Source: Acidovorax sp. NCPPB 3576 (GTDB taxonomy: Bacteria > Pseudomonadota > Gammaproteobacteria > Burkholderiales > Burkholderiaceae_C). Taken from it: a DNA stretch of 64,000 nt. The notes beneath the pieces were generated by a model. The model ran no database searches, was not told the origin of the DNA, and saw only the letters and a program-made list of their open reading frames with translations. The position numbers and the translations under genes are program-made. Shown in pieces: positions 16,877-26,090 of this stretch (positions are counted from its first letter, which is position 1; every line of letters starts with the position of its first letter). The stretch is from the NCBI RefSeq assembly GCF_028473605.1, contig NZ_CP097267.1, forward strand, positions 686,501 to 750,500, given 5' to 3'.

Positions 16877-17431
16877 TCAAGGCACGTCGTCGCCCGCGGG
16901 GGGTGGCTTGCGCCCGGTGACCATGGCCCGCACCAGGTTCTCGCGGTGCTTCCACCCGGTGAACAGCACGCCGCCCACGTGCAGGGCGATCAATCCCAGC
17001 AGGGTCCAGCCCAGGCCCTCGTGCAGGTTGGCGAGCCAGCCGTAGCCCCAGAAAAGATCGGTGGTGTAGAGCCAGCCGGTGAACCCCAGCAGACCGATGC
17101 AGCCCAGCAGTGCCACCACCATCCAGCCGCCCAGCGGGTTGTGGCCTAGGTGGCGCGGCGCACGCCCTGCGCCCACGGCACGCGCATAGGCCCAGGTGGC
17201 GGCCGGCCCGCGCACGAACTGCGCAAAGCGTGCGTGGTTTCGGCCCGCGAAGCCCCAGGCCACGCGCGTGCAGGCGATGGCCAGGGCAGCGTAGCCCAGG
17301 TTTTCGTGCAGGGGCCCCAGCCGGTGCCGGGTGATCCAGGCCGCGGCGACCGAGGCCACCAGCGACCAGTGCAGGAGCCGCACCGCCGCGTCCCACACGG
17401 GAACAGGCGGCCGGGAGTTATTTTTCTTCAA
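16877..17431 (-). CDS. Cytochrome b561-type membrane protein
   Basis: 184 aa with about four membrane helices and paired His residues for heme b: RLLHWSLV, LHENLGYAAL, ANLHEGLGW and IALHVGGVLFTGWKH. It resembles the diheme cytochrome b561 family that shuttles electrons between the quinone pool and periplasmic partners. The upstream PepSY gene overlaps its start by 14 bp, so the two are translated together. The start at 17431 (MKKNNSRPPVPVWD) fits the first helix. Confidence 0.9.
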   Translation of the reverse strand: MKKNNSRPPVPVWDAAVRLLHWSLVASVAAAWITRHRLGPLHENLGYAALAIACTRVAWGFAGRNHARFAQFVRGPAATWAYARAVGAGRAPRHLGHNPLGGWMVVALLGCIGLLGFTGWLYTTDLFWGYGWLANLHEGLGWTLLGLIALHVGGVLFTGWKHRENLVRAMVTGRKPPPAGDDVP

Positions 17432-17696
17432 CGCGTTCCAGCGTCTTGGGGTCGAAGAACGCCTCCACGCGCTTGCCCTGCGGGTCCTTGCCGTACACCT
17501 CGTAGCAGGTGGTGGTCTTTTCCATGCGGCGCACGGTCCAGCCTTCCTTGACGAGCTTTTCCTGCAGCTCGGTGTGGGGGCGCCATTCCGATGCGGGATG
17601 GGAGGGGCACTGCACGTCGCCGTGCGCCCAGGCGCCGCCGGCGGCCACGGTCAGGGCCAGGGCGATGGCGGCACGGCAAAAGGGGGTGGAATTCAT
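17418..17696 (-). CDS. Small periplasmic PepSY-domain protein
   Basis: 92 aa. Signal peptide about residues 1-24 (ends GAWAHG), then a single PepSY-like fold: LQEKLVKEGWTVRRMEKT, CYEVYGKDPQGKRVEAFFDP. Two Cys residues could form a disulfide. The last 14 bp overlap the start of the cytochrome b561 gene; PepSY/b561 pairs recur in Burkholderiales, suggesting the PepSY protein docks to or modulates the cytochrome. The role is inferred. Confidence 0.85.
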   Translation of the reverse strand: MNSTPFCRAAIALALTVAAGGAWAHGDVQCPSHPASEWRPHTELQEKLVKEGWTVRRMEKTTTCYEVYGKDPQGKRVEAFFDPKTLERVEEK

Positions 17697-17754
17697 GGGG
17701 GACTCCTGCAGAGAAAAAGGATAGGGGCGAAACGGTTTCGGCCAGCGCAGCGTG

Positions 17755-18438
17755 TCAGGTCTGCGCCCAGCGGCGCAGGAGATTGTGGTACACGCCCGTG
17801 AGCTGCAGCAGCCGCGGATCGGCGGCGTCCAGCGAGGGGGTCAGGCGCTGGATGGTCTGGTCCAGATCGAAGAGCAGCGTGCGGTCGCCCTCGTCCTGCA
17901 CCAGGCTTTCGATCCAGAAGAACGAGGCGATGCGCGTGCCGTGCGTGACCGGCGTCACGCGGTGCAGGCTGCTGGAGGGGTAGAGCACCAGGTCGCCGGC
18001 TTCGAGCTTGACGCTCTGCACGCCGAACGGGCCTTCGATTTCCAGTTCACCGCCATCGTATTCGTGCGGGTCGGCCAGGAACAGCGTGGCCGACACGTCG
18101 GTGCGCATCGATTGCTGCGTGCCGGGCCACTGCATGACGGCGCTGTCCACATGCGCGCCATAGGTGCCGCCGTCGGCATAGCGGTTGAACTTCGGCGGGT
18201 GGATCTTGCGCGGCAGCGTGGCCGCGATGAAGGTCGGGTGGCTGCCCAGCACCTGCAGCAGGTGCTGGCCCAGTTCCACCGCCACCTCGCTGGCATCGTC
18301 GAGCTGCTCGTTTCGCTTGACCGACCGCGCCAGCGTGCCGGCCGTGGCGCTGCCGCTGCGCCAGGCGGCGGTATCCAGGCGCTGGCGGAAGTGGCGCACT
18401 GCGTCTGCGTCCAGAACGTGTTCGAGGGTGATCAGCAT
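17755..18438 (-). CDS. piuC: Fe(II)/2-oxoglutarate-dependent dioxygenase, PiuC/YbiX
   Basis: 227 aa, PKHD-type hydroxylase. The double-stranded beta-helix shows the iron ligands HVDSA (HxD) and [18 protein letters not shown] (distal His and the 2-oxoglutarate Arg). In E. coli ybiX and in Pseudomonas piuC sit next to a catecholate siderophore receptor, as here. Its start overlaps the end of the hydroxy-acid oxidase gene by 7 bp, so it is the last gene of the fiu operon. Natural substrate unknown. Confidence 0.93.
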   Translation of the reverse strand: MLITLEHVLDADAVRHFRQRLDTAAWRSGSATAGTLARSVKRNEQLDDASEVAVELGQHLLQVLGSHPTFIAATLPRKIHPPKFNRYADGGTYGAHVDSAVMQWPGTQQSMRTDVSATLFLADPHEYDGGELEIEGPFGVQSVKLEAGDLVLYPSSSLHRVTPVTHGTRIASFFWIESLVQDEGDRTLLFDLDQTIQRLTPSLDAADPRLLQLTGVYHNLLRRWAQT

Positions 18439-19589
18439 GGCGTGTCTGGCAAAGAAGGACAGGAAAGCGGCTGGGCCACGAGTGCGCCGGGGCCGATGTC
18501 GGCCAGCGTGGCGCAGCCGGCCAGCGCCATGCAGGCCTGCAGTTCCTCGATCAGCAGGCGCAGCAGATGGGCCACGCCCAGCGCGCCGGCCACGGCCAGC
18601 GCATAGACCTGCAGCCGGCCGATCAGCACGGCATCGGCGCCGAGCGCCAGGGCCTTGAACACGTCGGTGCCGCTACGGATGCCGCCATCGAACAGCACGG
18701 GCCATTCGGACCCCACCGCGGCACGCACGGCGGGCAGCATCTGCAGGCTGGCGGGGGCGCCATCCAGGCCACGCCCGCCATGGTTGGAGACGACGATGCC
18801 CGCCACGCCCCGGGCCTGCAAGGCGGTGGCGTCGTCGGGGTGCAGCACGCCCTTGACCCAGACGGGCAGGGGCGTCTGGGCCATCAGCCATTCCAGGTCG
18901 GCCCAGGTGGGCGCGAAGTGCATGGCATGAAAGACCCGGCCCTGGCCCGGCTGCGGGGCGGGCGGCTCCATCGGTGCCTGGCCACGCAGGTTCTCGGCCA
19001 CGCAGCTCGGCGGCATGCGAAAGCCCACCTCCAGTGCCTGGCGGCCGGCCGTCTGCAGGGCCGCGTCCAGCGTGACGACGATCGCGCGGTAGCCGGCGGC
19101 CTCGGCGCGGCGAACCAGCTGCAGCGTGTCGTCCCGCCGCGGCTGGAAATACAGCTGGAACCAGCGCGCCGGGCCGCTCGCCTGCGCGATCGATTCGAGC
19201 GTGCGGGACGACAGGGTGCTGGCGACCAGGCAGGTGCCGGTGGCCTCGGCGGCGCGCGCGGTGGCGATCTCGCCGTGCGGGTGCGCCAGGGCCTGGAACG
19301 CGACGGGCGCCAGGGCCAGCGGGTGCTCCCAGGCCTCGCCGCCCACTACGGCCCGCACATGGCCGTGGCGCACGTCGCGCAGCAGCCGGGGCAGCACGGC
19401 CCAGCCGTCGAAGGCGCGCCGGTTGGCCTGGGCCGACCCGCCCAGGCCGCTGCCGCCCGCCACGTAGGCGTGGTGCGCGGCATCCATGTGCTTGGGCGCG
19501 AGCAGTGCGTAGTCGAGCGCGCCGTGCACGCCGGGTGGAATGCGGTCCGGTGGCGGGGCGGATGCGGTGGAGGGAAGGGCGGGGGTCAT
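18432..19589 (-). CDS. FMN-dependent alpha-hydroxy-acid oxidase/dehydrogenase
   Basis: 385-aa TIM-barrel flavoenzyme of the lactate/glycolate oxidase family. Landmarks are [30 protein letters not shown] (Lys stabilising FMN) and [17 protein letters not shown] (catalytic His and substrate Arg), [26 protein letters not shown]. Start at 19589, because the frame above it has no conserved residues. It lies between fiu and piuC, 72 bp after the fiu stop with a strong hairpin in between, and overlaps piuC by 7 bp. Substrate not predictable, possibly an organic acid tied to iron supply. Confidence 0.88.
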   Translation of the reverse strand: MTPALPSTASAPPPDRIPPGVHGALDYALLAPKHMDAAHHAYVAGGSGLGGSAQANRRAFDGWAVLPRLLRDVRHGHVRAVVGGEAWEHPLALAPVAFQALAHPHGEIATARAAEATGTCLVASTLSSRTLESIAQASGPARWFQLYFQPRRDDTLQLVRRAEAAGYRAIVVTLDAALQTAGRQALEVGFRMPPSCVAENLRGQAPMEPPAPQPGQGRVFHAMHFAPTWADLEWLMAQTPLPVWVKGVLHPDDATALQARGVAGIVVSNHGGRGLDGAPASLQMLPAVRAAVGSEWPVLFDGGIRSGTDVFKALALGADAVLIGRLQVYALAVAGALGVAHLLRLLIEELQACMALAGCATLADIGPGALVAQPLSCPSLPDTPC

Positions 19590-19602
19590 CGTGGATAAGC
19601 GG

Positions 19603-19627
19603 CAATGCCGGGCAGAGCCCGGCATTG
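19603..19627 (-). terminator. Perfect 11-bp hairpin between fiu and the oxidase gene
   Basis: CAATGCCGGGC-AGA-GCCCGGCATTG, 11-bp perfect stem with a 3-nt loop, 34 bp after the fiu stop. No T-run follows. It could partly terminate fiu mRNA so the receptor is made in excess over the two downstream enzymes. Confidence 0.6.
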
Positions 19628-19661
19628 GATCAGACCAGGGGCGCCGTTGCCAGCGCGCGGA

Positions 19662-21983
19662 TCAGAACTCGTAGTCGAGCGTGACGCGCACCGCACGCCC
19701 GTCGCCCTTGTACAGGAACGAGCCCGAGCGGTACACCGCGGTGTAGTAGTCCTTGTCGCCGGCGTTGAGCACGTTGACGCGGATGTCGGCGTGCTTGTTC
19801 AGGCGGTACGAGGCGAACAGGTCGTACACGGTGAACGAAGGCACGGGCTGCGCGCAGGTGCCGCTGGTGTAGCTCGCACCGGTGTCGGGCTGGCCGCCGC
19901 AGCGGTCGCTTTCATGCCGCGCCGTGGCGCCCACGGACAGCGAAGGGGTCAGCTGGTACTTGCCCTGCACCGAGAACGAGCGGTCGGCGAAGTTCGACAG
20001 CGGCAGGCCCACGTTGCCCGCCGTGGAAGACTTCAGCACCTTGGACTTCATGAACGCCACGCCGGCCTGCACCGTGAATTTGGACGTCACGTTGCCCACC
20101 AGGCCGAATTCGACGCCGCGCACGCGGTTCTTGCCCGTGTTGAACGTGCCCAGTGCGTCGTAGTTGGCGCCTTCCATCACGTCGGACTTGGTGGTCTGGA
20201 ACGCAGCGGCCGTGAACAGCAGCTTGTTGTCCAGCAGGTTCCACTTGGTGCCGATTTCCAGATTGCGCGAGGTCTCGGGCTTGGCGCCTGCGGCGCTGCC
20301 GTTGTAGACCACCAGCCCGCCGTAGCCGCTGCTGGTGCCGGTGTCGGATTCGCCGCCGTTGATGTCCTGCGCCGAGCCGTAGCTGGCATACACGATGCCC
20401 ATGGGGTTGATCTTGTACGACACGCCCAGGTGGCCGTTGAGCAGCGTGTCGGTGTAGCTGTAGTTGCCCGTCTGCGCGGCCGTTGTGGCATTGCGCGTGA
20501 CGAGGCTGAAGTCGGTGTAGTCGGCACGCACGCCGCCGAACACCGTCCATTGGTCGGTCAGGTCCACCGTGTCCATGGCGCTGAGCGCGAAGCTCTTGAC
20601 CTGCCAGTCATTGGCCCAGGGCGTCTGGGCGATCTGCCGGCCCATGATGGAGTTCAGGCCCGGCGTGACGGCGCCCGTGGGGCCCGAGAGGCAATACGCC
20701 GTGTTGGGGCCCGCGCCGGCTTGCGTGCGGCAGTTGAACGCGCCGGTGTTGGTGACGGCGTAGTTGCCGCGGGTCACCTGGTGGTCGGTGTATTCGAGGC
20801 CGAAGATGAGTTCGTTCTTCTTGCCGGCGATCTCGGTGTCCCAGCGCAGGTTGGTCTGGTGCGCGAAATACTTCACTTCCTGCCAGCCGTTGTGCGTGCT
20901 CAGCGAGGCGCTGCTGAACGGCGCGCCGTTGCTGTAGCGCGTGCCGCCCGAGGCACCGGTGACCACGTAGCCGTTGTCGGACGTGCCGTAGCGCGTCAGG
21001 CTGGTGAGGGTCTTGTCCGGCGCGATGCGCCATTTGACGCGCGCCGTCAGGGCGTCCACGTCGGAATTCTGGAAGTCCTGGTCCTGCGCGTACAAGGGCA
21101 CGCCGGTGGCCGGCACGCGGTTGGGCACCGTGCCCACCAGGTAGCTGCCCAGGTCGGGGTGCTTGTCCTTGGCGCGCAGGCCGTAGTAGTCCAGCGTGAC
21201 CGAGAGGTTGGCATTGGCTTCCCACAGGCCCGACAGCGCCAGGCCGTCGCGGCGGCGCTTGGAGGGGTCGCGGTCCGGCACGCCTTCGTTGCTGTACAGC
21301 GCGTTGGCGCGCAGGGCGAACTGGTCGGAAAAGCCCTTGTTGGCGTCCAGCGTGGCGCGGCGGTAGCCGTCGGAGCCTGCGCCCACGGAGATGCGCGAGA
21401 AGTCGTAGTCCAGCGTGGCCTGCTTGGTGATGGCGTTGATCGCGCCACCGGCCGAGCCGCGGCCGGCGAAGGTCGAGTTCGGGCCCTTGGTGATTTCGAG
21501 CTGCTCGATGGCGAAGCTCTCGCGCGTCGTCATGCCAGGGTCGCGCAGGCCGTCCACGAACACGTCGCTGCGGGCTTCCTGGCCGCGGATGATGTAGCGG
21601 TCGCCGAAGGCGTTGCCGTTCTCGCCCGTGCCCAGGGTGATGCCGGGCTGCGCCGCGAGGATCTGCTTGAGGTCGGTGAAGCCGGAGTCGTCGATGGCGG
21701 CCTTGGTCACCACCGAGATGGTCTGGGGCGTCTCCGCCAGGGGGCGCGTGTGGCGCACGTCGGCTGACGTCTTGGCCTTGTAGGGCACGCCCACTTCGGC
21801 ATTGGGATTGGGGTCGATGGCCTGGTCCTGCACCGTCACGGTCGGCAGGGTGTTGGTGTCCTGCGGCGGCACCGTCTGGGCCATCGCGGCCCAGGGCAAT
21901 AGCACGGCGGTGGAGAGGCTGGCGGCGACGCCTTCCGCCAGGCGGAGGCTGCGGGGTTTCTTGACGGGGCTGGAGTGTTTCAT
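19662..21983 (-). CDS. fiu: TonB-dependent catecholate-siderophore receptor (Fiu-like)
   Basis: 773-aa outer-membrane receptor. Signal peptide to about residue 36, a TonB-box region (LPTVTVQDQ), plug domain (QTISVVTKAAIDDSGFTDL, DRYIIRGQEARSDVFVDGL, IEQLEITKGPNSTFAGRGS), and a 22-strand barrel ending in YEF. The plug reads like Fiu/siderophore receptors. A Fur-like site lies 34-54 bp before the start. Downstream genes on the same strand encode an FMN oxidase and PiuC, the same company as E. coli fiu-ybiX. Iron-starvation induced uptake is expected. Confidence 0.93.
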   Translation of the reverse strand: MKHSSPVKKPRSLRLAEGVAASLSTAVLLPWAAMAQTVPPQDTNTLPTVTVQDQAIDPNPNAEVGVPYKAKTSADVRHTRPLAETPQTISVVTKAAIDDSGFTDLKQILAAQPGITLGTGENGNAFGDRYIIRGQEARSDVFVDGLRDPGMTTRESFAIEQLEITKGPNSTFAGRGSAGGAINAITKQATLDYDFSRISVGAGSDGYRRATLDANKGFSDQFALRANALYSNEGVPDRDPSKRRRDGLALSGLWEANANLSVTLDYYGLRAKDKHPDLGSYLVGTVPNRVPATGVPLYAQDQDFQNSDVDALTARVKWRIAPDKTLTSLTRYGTSDNGYVVTGASGGTRYSNGAPFSSASLSTHNGWQEVKYFAHQTNLRWDTEIAGKKNELIFGLEYTDHQVTRGNYAVTNTGAFNCRTQAGAGPNTAYCLSGPTGAVTPGLNSIMGRQIAQTPWANDWQVKSFALSAMDTVDLTDQWTVFGGVRADYTDFSLVTRNATTAAQTGNYSYTDTLLNGHLGVSYKINPMGIVYASYGSAQDINGGESDTGTSSGYGGLVVYNGSAAGAKPETSRNLEIGTKWNLLDNKLLFTAAAFQTTKSDVMEGANYDALGTFNTGKNRVRGVEFGLVGNVTSKFTVQAGVAFMKSKVLKSSTAGNVGLPLSNFADRSFSVQGKYQLTPSLSVGATARHESDRCGGQPDTGASYTSGTCAQPVPSFTVYDLFASYRLNKHADIRVNVLNAGDKDYYTAVYRSGSFLYKGDGRAVRVTLDYEF

Positions 21984-22017
21984 TTTGTTGTCAGGACCAA
22001 AAAACAGCCGCGATTAT

Positions 22018-22037
22018 TGATGCGAATCACTCTCGTT
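22018..22037 (-). promoter_or_regulatory. Fur box upstream of fiu
   Basis: TGATGCGAATCACTCTCGTT on the plus strand. Read on the minus strand it contains GAGAGTGATTCGCATC, close to the Fur 7-1-7 inverted repeat (TGAGAAT-N-ATTCTCA type). It lies 34-54 bp before the fiu start, where a repressor site is expected. Confidence 0.7.
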
Positions 22038-22232
22038 CAGGTGCGGGCCCACCCTTGGACGGGAGGAAAGGGGCGGTTTGTAAGATTTTTGCAACAAATT
22101 CCGCAGGGAGGGACGTGCGGCCCCGGCGCGCTTGCAAGGGAGGCCGGCCGAGTCGAAGGCCCAGGGATGCAGCGCTGGCGGCCCCCTCGGAAAAGAGGCG
22201 TGCAGACCGCTCCTGAAGGGATCCGCCCCTGG

Positions 22233-22622
22233 TTATCCCATCGCCGGAAAGTGCAGCGGCACGAGGACGGTGACCGCAATGGCACGACCGTTTTCAACGA
22301 ACGGGGCGAACCTCATCTTGCGCATGGCCCCCAGGGCCGCGCCGTCCATTCGCGGCGTGCCACCGCTTTCCAGCACGGCAGCGCGCACGACGTTGCCGTT
22401 GTCATCCACATGCAGGCGAAGCACCACCGTGCCGGCGGGGCTCCCGCTCATCCTGTTCACCAAAAGCGAGAAGTTGAGGCGTCCGACCGGCTGCATTTGC
22501 GCAATGCCTACCGTTTTTGCAGGCCATGCATATTCCGCTTCGGGTGTGGCGGCGCAGCCAGCGACCAGCACGCTGAGCGCGATTCCGGCGAGGGCGCAAG
22601 GGTATGAACGGCTTGATTTCAT
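22233..22622 (-). CDS. Lipoprotein with TonB C-terminal-like domain
   Basis: 129 aa. Signal peptide with lipobox VAGC (Cys at residue 23), then almost only a TonB C-terminal fold: RLNFSLLVNRM, GTVVLRLHVDDNGNVVRAAVLESGG, LDGAAL-like DGAALGAMRKMRFAPFVENG and AVTVLVPLHFP. Unlike TonB it lacks an N-terminal membrane anchor and a Pro-rich spacer, and it is lipidated. The position just upstream of fiu fits a role at the outer membrane near the receptor, but no function is established. Confidence 0.8.
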   Translation of the reverse strand: MKSSRSYPCALAGIALSVLVAGCAATPEAEYAWPAKTVGIAQMQPVGRLNFSLLVNRMSGSPAGTVVLRLHVDDNGNVVRAAVLESGGTPRMDGAALGAMRKMRFAPFVENGRAIAVTVLVPLHFPAMG

Positions 22623-22672
22623 GGGTACGGATTAAAGCGCAGGCGGGCCTGCCGGCAGTGTCGCGGCCTCCA

Positions 22673-23632
22673 TCACAGATTGTGGATCTGCGTGCCCTGG
22701 ACCGCCGCCGCGCCCGAGCGCACCAGGTCCTGCACCGTGCCCTCAAGCCATGCTGGCAGCGGCTGGTCGGCGAAGTAGCGCCCGTGCAGCAGCGCGAAAT
22801 ACGGCGTGGCAGCCGCCCAGTCCCACAGCCGCTGCGCCTCGGCCTGCTGCCACTCCAGCAGCTTGTATTTGACGAGCACCTTGGCGGCGTAGCGCGCGTG
22901 CTTTTCGGGCGACTGCACGAAGCCGTCCAGCCGCCGGCGGGCGGTGTCCAGCGCAGGGGCGAGGCCGGTGAAGACGCGGCCATGCCCGGGAACGAGGGTG
23001 CGCGGCGCCAGCGACTCGATCAGGTCCAGCGTGGCCGCCACGTCGGCGAAGGCGCTGTCGCCCTCCAGTTCGGGAAAGACCACGCCGAAGCCGTTCTCCC
23101 ACAGCGCGTCGGCCGAGATCAGCACGGCGTCGATCGGCTCGAACAGCACGATCGAATGCGGATCGTGCCCTGGCGCGGCATGCACCTGCCAGGCCCGGTC
23201 GCCGAGCATCACTTCCGTGCCCGGCTGCAGCACGCCGTCCATGCGAAACGGCGGGCAGTCCTGGCCCGTGGGCGTGTAGCTCAGGGCATTGGCATCCCAC
23301 TGGCGCACGTGGGCCGCCTGGCCCGGGGGAATGAAGATGCCGAGGGCGGGCCAGGCCGCCTGCAGCGCGGCGTTGCCGCCGCAGTGGTCGCTGTGCAGGT
23401 GGGTGTTGAGCACGCTGTCGAGCGGGCGGCCCTGCAGTGCGCCTTGCAGCAGCGCGACGGTCTGCGCGGCATTGGTGCAGTAGCCGGTGTCCACCACCGC
23501 CGTGTGCCCGGCGCCGATGAACACGATGTTGTTGGCCGACAGCCAGCCACGCTCCAGCACGGTCATGCCGGGGGGCAGGGGCGCAGCAGGGCCCGAGGGC
23601 GTCGTCGAGAGGGGCATGGCGGTGGCTTTCAT
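22673..23632 (-). CDS. Metallo-beta-lactamase-fold hydrolase
   Basis: 319 aa. Metal ligands are seen in THLHSDHCGGN, PGHDPHSIVLFEP, SADALW and LVPGHGRVF, the two-zinc MBL set with the glyoxalase II-like layout. A C-terminal helical part (from about residue 225) carries no ligands. Cytoplasmic; substrate unknown (thioester, lactone or phosphoester are all possible). It follows rbsD by 19 bp in the same direction, so it may be the last gene of the ribose operon, although MBL hydrolases are not ribose genes. Confidence 0.88.
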   Translation of the reverse strand: MKATAMPLSTTPSGPAAPLPPGMTVLERGWLSANNIVFIGAGHTAVVDTGYCTNAAQTVALLQGALQGRPLDSVLNTHLHSDHCGGNAALQAAWPALGIFIPPGQAAHVRQWDANALSYTPTGQDCPPFRMDGVLQPGTEVMLGDRAWQVHAAPGHDPHSIVLFEPIDAVLISADALWENGFGVVFPELEGDSAFADVAATLDLIESLAPRTLVPGHGRVFTGLAPALDTARRRLDGFVQSPEKHARYAAKVLVKYKLLEWQQAEAQRLWDWAAATPYFALLHGRYFADQPLPAWLEGTVQDLVRSGAAAVQGTQIHNL

Positions 23633-23651
23633 GGCGCGCCGCCCCGGCCGT

Positions 23652-24041
23652 CTAGAACGTCACGCCGGCGACGAGTATGACATTCGCATAGGGCGTGCAT
23701 TCGCCGGTGCGCACCATCACGCGCGCCTGCTGGCACAGCCGTTTGAATTCCTCGTGCGGCACCGTATCAGGCACCACGGGCAGCAGGCACCAGTTGGGCA
23801 GGGCTCCTTCCGCGCGCTCCACGGCTTCCGAGGCGACGATGGCGCGCTCCACCTGCAGCTCGGACAGGACGGCGCACAGCACCTCATCCACGGCCGGGAT
23901 GCCGGCCGTGACGGCCAGGTCGATGCGGCGCGGTCCGGGCGGGATGGGCAGGCCGGCGTCCCCGATGACCAGCATGTCGCCGTGGCCCATGCAGGCGATG
24001 GCGTGCGAGAGTTCGGCGTGCAGCAAAGCGCGGCGTTTCAT
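23652..24041 (-). CDS. rbsD: D-ribose pyranase
   Basis: 129 aa. It interconverts beta-pyranose and beta-furanose forms of ribose before phosphorylation by RbsK. Family features are MKRRALLHAELSHAIACMGHGD (catalytic His region), VIGDAGLPIP, and the C-terminal ATGECTPYANVIL-like RTGECTPYANVILV. Its start overlaps the rbsK stop by 4 bp (ATGA). Length slightly below E. coli RbsD (139 aa). Confidence 0.95.
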   Translation of the reverse strand: MKRRALLHAELSHAIACMGHGDMLVIGDAGLPIPPGPRRIDLAVTAGIPAVDEVLCAVLSELQVERAIVASEAVERAEGALPNWCLLPVVPDTVPHEEFKRLCQQARVMVRTGECTPYANVILVAGVTF

Positions 24042-24988
24042 AGCAATCTCCAGTCGGGTGGGCGGGGGCTGGCGGCGACGGCATCGCGCGTGGGAATGGA
24101 GGGCTGGGCGCCGGGCCGGGTCACGCACAGTGCAGCGGCACGGATGCCGCCCTGCACGGCCAGATCGAGCGGCTCGCCCCGGCCCAGCGCGACGGCGAGC
24201 GCCCCCAGGAAGGTGTCTCCGGCGGCCGTGGTGTCCACGGCCTTCACGGCCATGCCGGGGTGGTGGCGGCAGCCATAGGCATCGGCCGCCACGGCGCCGG
24301 CCGCGCCGAGCGTGACGACCACGCGCGCCGGGCCGCGCGCACGCAGCAGCCGCGCGGCATGCGCGGCCTCGGCAGGGGTCTGGACCGGGCTGCCGGCCAG
24401 GGCCGCAGCCTCGACCTCGTTCACGACCAGCGTGTCCACCAGCGGCCACAGCGCATCGGGCAGGGGCTGCATGGGCGAGGGGTTCAGCACCACGCGGCAA
24501 TTGGCCGCGTGCGCCTGGCCCGCGGCGGCCAGCACCTGGGGCAGCGGCACTTCGAACTGTGCGACCAGGCAGGCCGCGCCCAGCACCGCGGGCGCCAGCG
24601 CCGGGGCGTCCAGCACGAACCGCAGGTTGGCTCCGGCGGCCACGACGATGCGGTTCTGCGCCGCGTCGTCCACCACGATGGCGGCCACGCCTGTGGGCGC
24701 GTGGCCATCGGTCTGCACGCCGGAGTGGTCGATGCCGTCGGCGTCAAGCGCTGCCCGCAGCGCCTGCCCGTTGCCATCGGCACCTACGCGCCCGAACAGG
24801 TGCACGTCCGCGCCCAGGCGGGCGCAGGCCACGGCCTGGTTGCCGCCCTTGCCGCCGGGAATGTGGTGCAGCGAGTGCGCCATGACGGTTTCGCCGGCGC
24901 CGGGCGCCTGCGGCACGCGCAGCACCAGATCCATGTTGAGGCTGCCGACGACGGCAATGCGGGGGCGGGAAGGGGAAGCGGCGTTCAT
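24038..24988 (-). CDS. rbsK: Ribokinase
   Basis: 316-aa PfkB-family sugar kinase. N-terminal GSLNMDLVLRVPQAPGAGET, GGKGGNQAVACARLGADV, and the C-terminal PfkB signature DTTAAGDTFLGALAVAL with the catalytic Asp. It makes ribose-5-phosphate. The frame stays open upstream through rbsR antisense space, but the protein starts at 24988. Overlaps rbsD by 4 bp and follows rbsR by 35 bp. Confidence 0.95.
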   Translation of the reverse strand: MNAASPSRPRIAVVGSLNMDLVLRVPQAPGAGETVMAHSLHHIPGGKGGNQAVACARLGADVHLFGRVGADGNGQALRAALDADGIDHSGVQTDGHAPTGVAAIVVDDAAQNRIVVAAGANLRFVLDAPALAPAVLGAACLVAQFEVPLPQVLAAAGQAHAANCRVVLNPSPMQPLPDALWPLVDTLVVNEVEAAALAGSPVQTPAEAAHAARLLRARGPARVVVTLGAAGAVAADAYGCRHHPGMAVKAVDTTAAGDTFLGALAVALGRGEPLDLAVQGGIRAAALCVTRPGAQPSIPTRDAVAASPRPPDWRLL

Positions 24989-25023
24989 GCGCGAAAAAAG
25001 AAAGGAAAAGCAGGCAGAAGGGA

Positions 25024-26034
25024 TCAGGAAAAAAGGTAGCGGGCCGTGGAGGCGCGCACGCGCAATTCGGGCTGCAGCAGCACCTGGCGCAGCTCTTGCC
25101 GCTTGCCGTCGATGCGTTCCAGCAGCATGTCCACCGCCAGAGCACCGATGCGCAGCTTGGGCTGGGCGATGGTGGTGAGCGGCGGGCTGGTGAAGGCGGC
25201 CAGTTCGATGTCGTCGAAGCCGACGACCGACAGGGCATCGGGAATGCGCAGTTGCCGCTCGTTCGCGGCACACAGCGCGCCCATGGCCATGAGGTCGTTG
25301 CACACGAAGACGGCGCTCGGTGCCGAAGGCGCCCGAAACAGCGCCTGCATGGCCTCGTACCCGCCCTGGCTGGTGAAGTTGCCGTGCGACAGCATGCCAT
25401 CGGAGGACGCGCCGGCTTCGGCCAGCGCCTCGCGCCAGCCGGCGATGCGCTGCTCGCTGGGCGCCAGGCCCTGCGGCCCGCCGATGCAGGCGATGCGCCG
25501 GTGCCCCAGGTCGAGCAGGTGGCGGGTGGCCAGGCGCCCGCCCTGGGCGTGCGCGGTCTCCACCAAGTCGCAAGGCGGCTGGGGCACCTCGATCTCGCGG
25601 TCCACCAGCACGGTCGGGATCGCCAGGCCCTCCAGTTGCCGCGCCAGCGTGGCGTCGTGCCCGGTCGAGACCACGATCAGCCCGTCGATGCGCCGCTCGG
25701 CCAGCACCTGCAGGTAGGACGCCTGGCGGTGGGCCTCGTCGTTGGTATTGCACAGGATGAGGTTGTAGCCCGCGCCGAAGCAGCGGTCCTCCACGCTGTG
25801 CACCACCTCGGCGAAGTAGGGGTTGGAGCTGTTGGGGATCAGCATGCCCAGGGTGCGCGTCTGGTTGCTCTTGAGGCTGCGGGCGATGGCGCTGGGCACG
25901 TAGCCCAGCTCGCGGATCGCGGCCTCCACGCGCGCGCGGCCCTCGGCGCTCACGTGGCGCGTGCCGTTGACCACGTGCGACACGGTGGTCACCGACACTT
26001 CGGCGCGGCGGGCGACGTCCTTGATGGTGGCCAT
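25024..26034 (-). CDS. rbsR: LacI-family repressor of the ribose operon
   Basis: 336 aa. LacI HTH at residues 3-30 (IKDVARRAEVSVTTVSHVVNG), hinge helix SAIARSLKS, and a periplasmic-binding-like ligand core with FVCNDLMAMGAL and VVGFDDIELAAFTSPPLTTI. It sits within the rbsB-A-C-R-K-D unit, so it regulates its own operon. The two perfect GCAAACGTTTGC palindromes upstream of rbsB are its probable operators, with ribose (or ribose-phosphate) as inducer. Confidence 0.9.
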   Translation of the reverse strand: MATIKDVARRAEVSVTTVSHVVNGTRHVSAEGRARVEAAIRELGYVPSAIARSLKSNQTRTLGMLIPNSSNPYFAEVVHSVEDRCFGAGYNLILCNTNDEAHRQASYLQVLAERRIDGLIVVSTGHDATLARQLEGLAIPTVLVDREIEVPQPPCDLVETAHAQGGRLATRHLLDLGHRRIACIGGPQGLAPSEQRIAGWREALAEAGASSDGMLSHGNFTSQGGYEAMQALFRAPSAPSAVFVCNDLMAMGALCAANERQLRIPDALSVVGFDDIELAAFTSPPLTTIAQPKLRIGALAVDMLLERIDGKRQELRQVLLQPELRVRASTARYLFS

Positions 26035-26090
26035 GGGTTCAGCGGTGCAGGTGGTTCATCGGCGCAGGCGCAGGGCGGTCAGGGGCGCGG

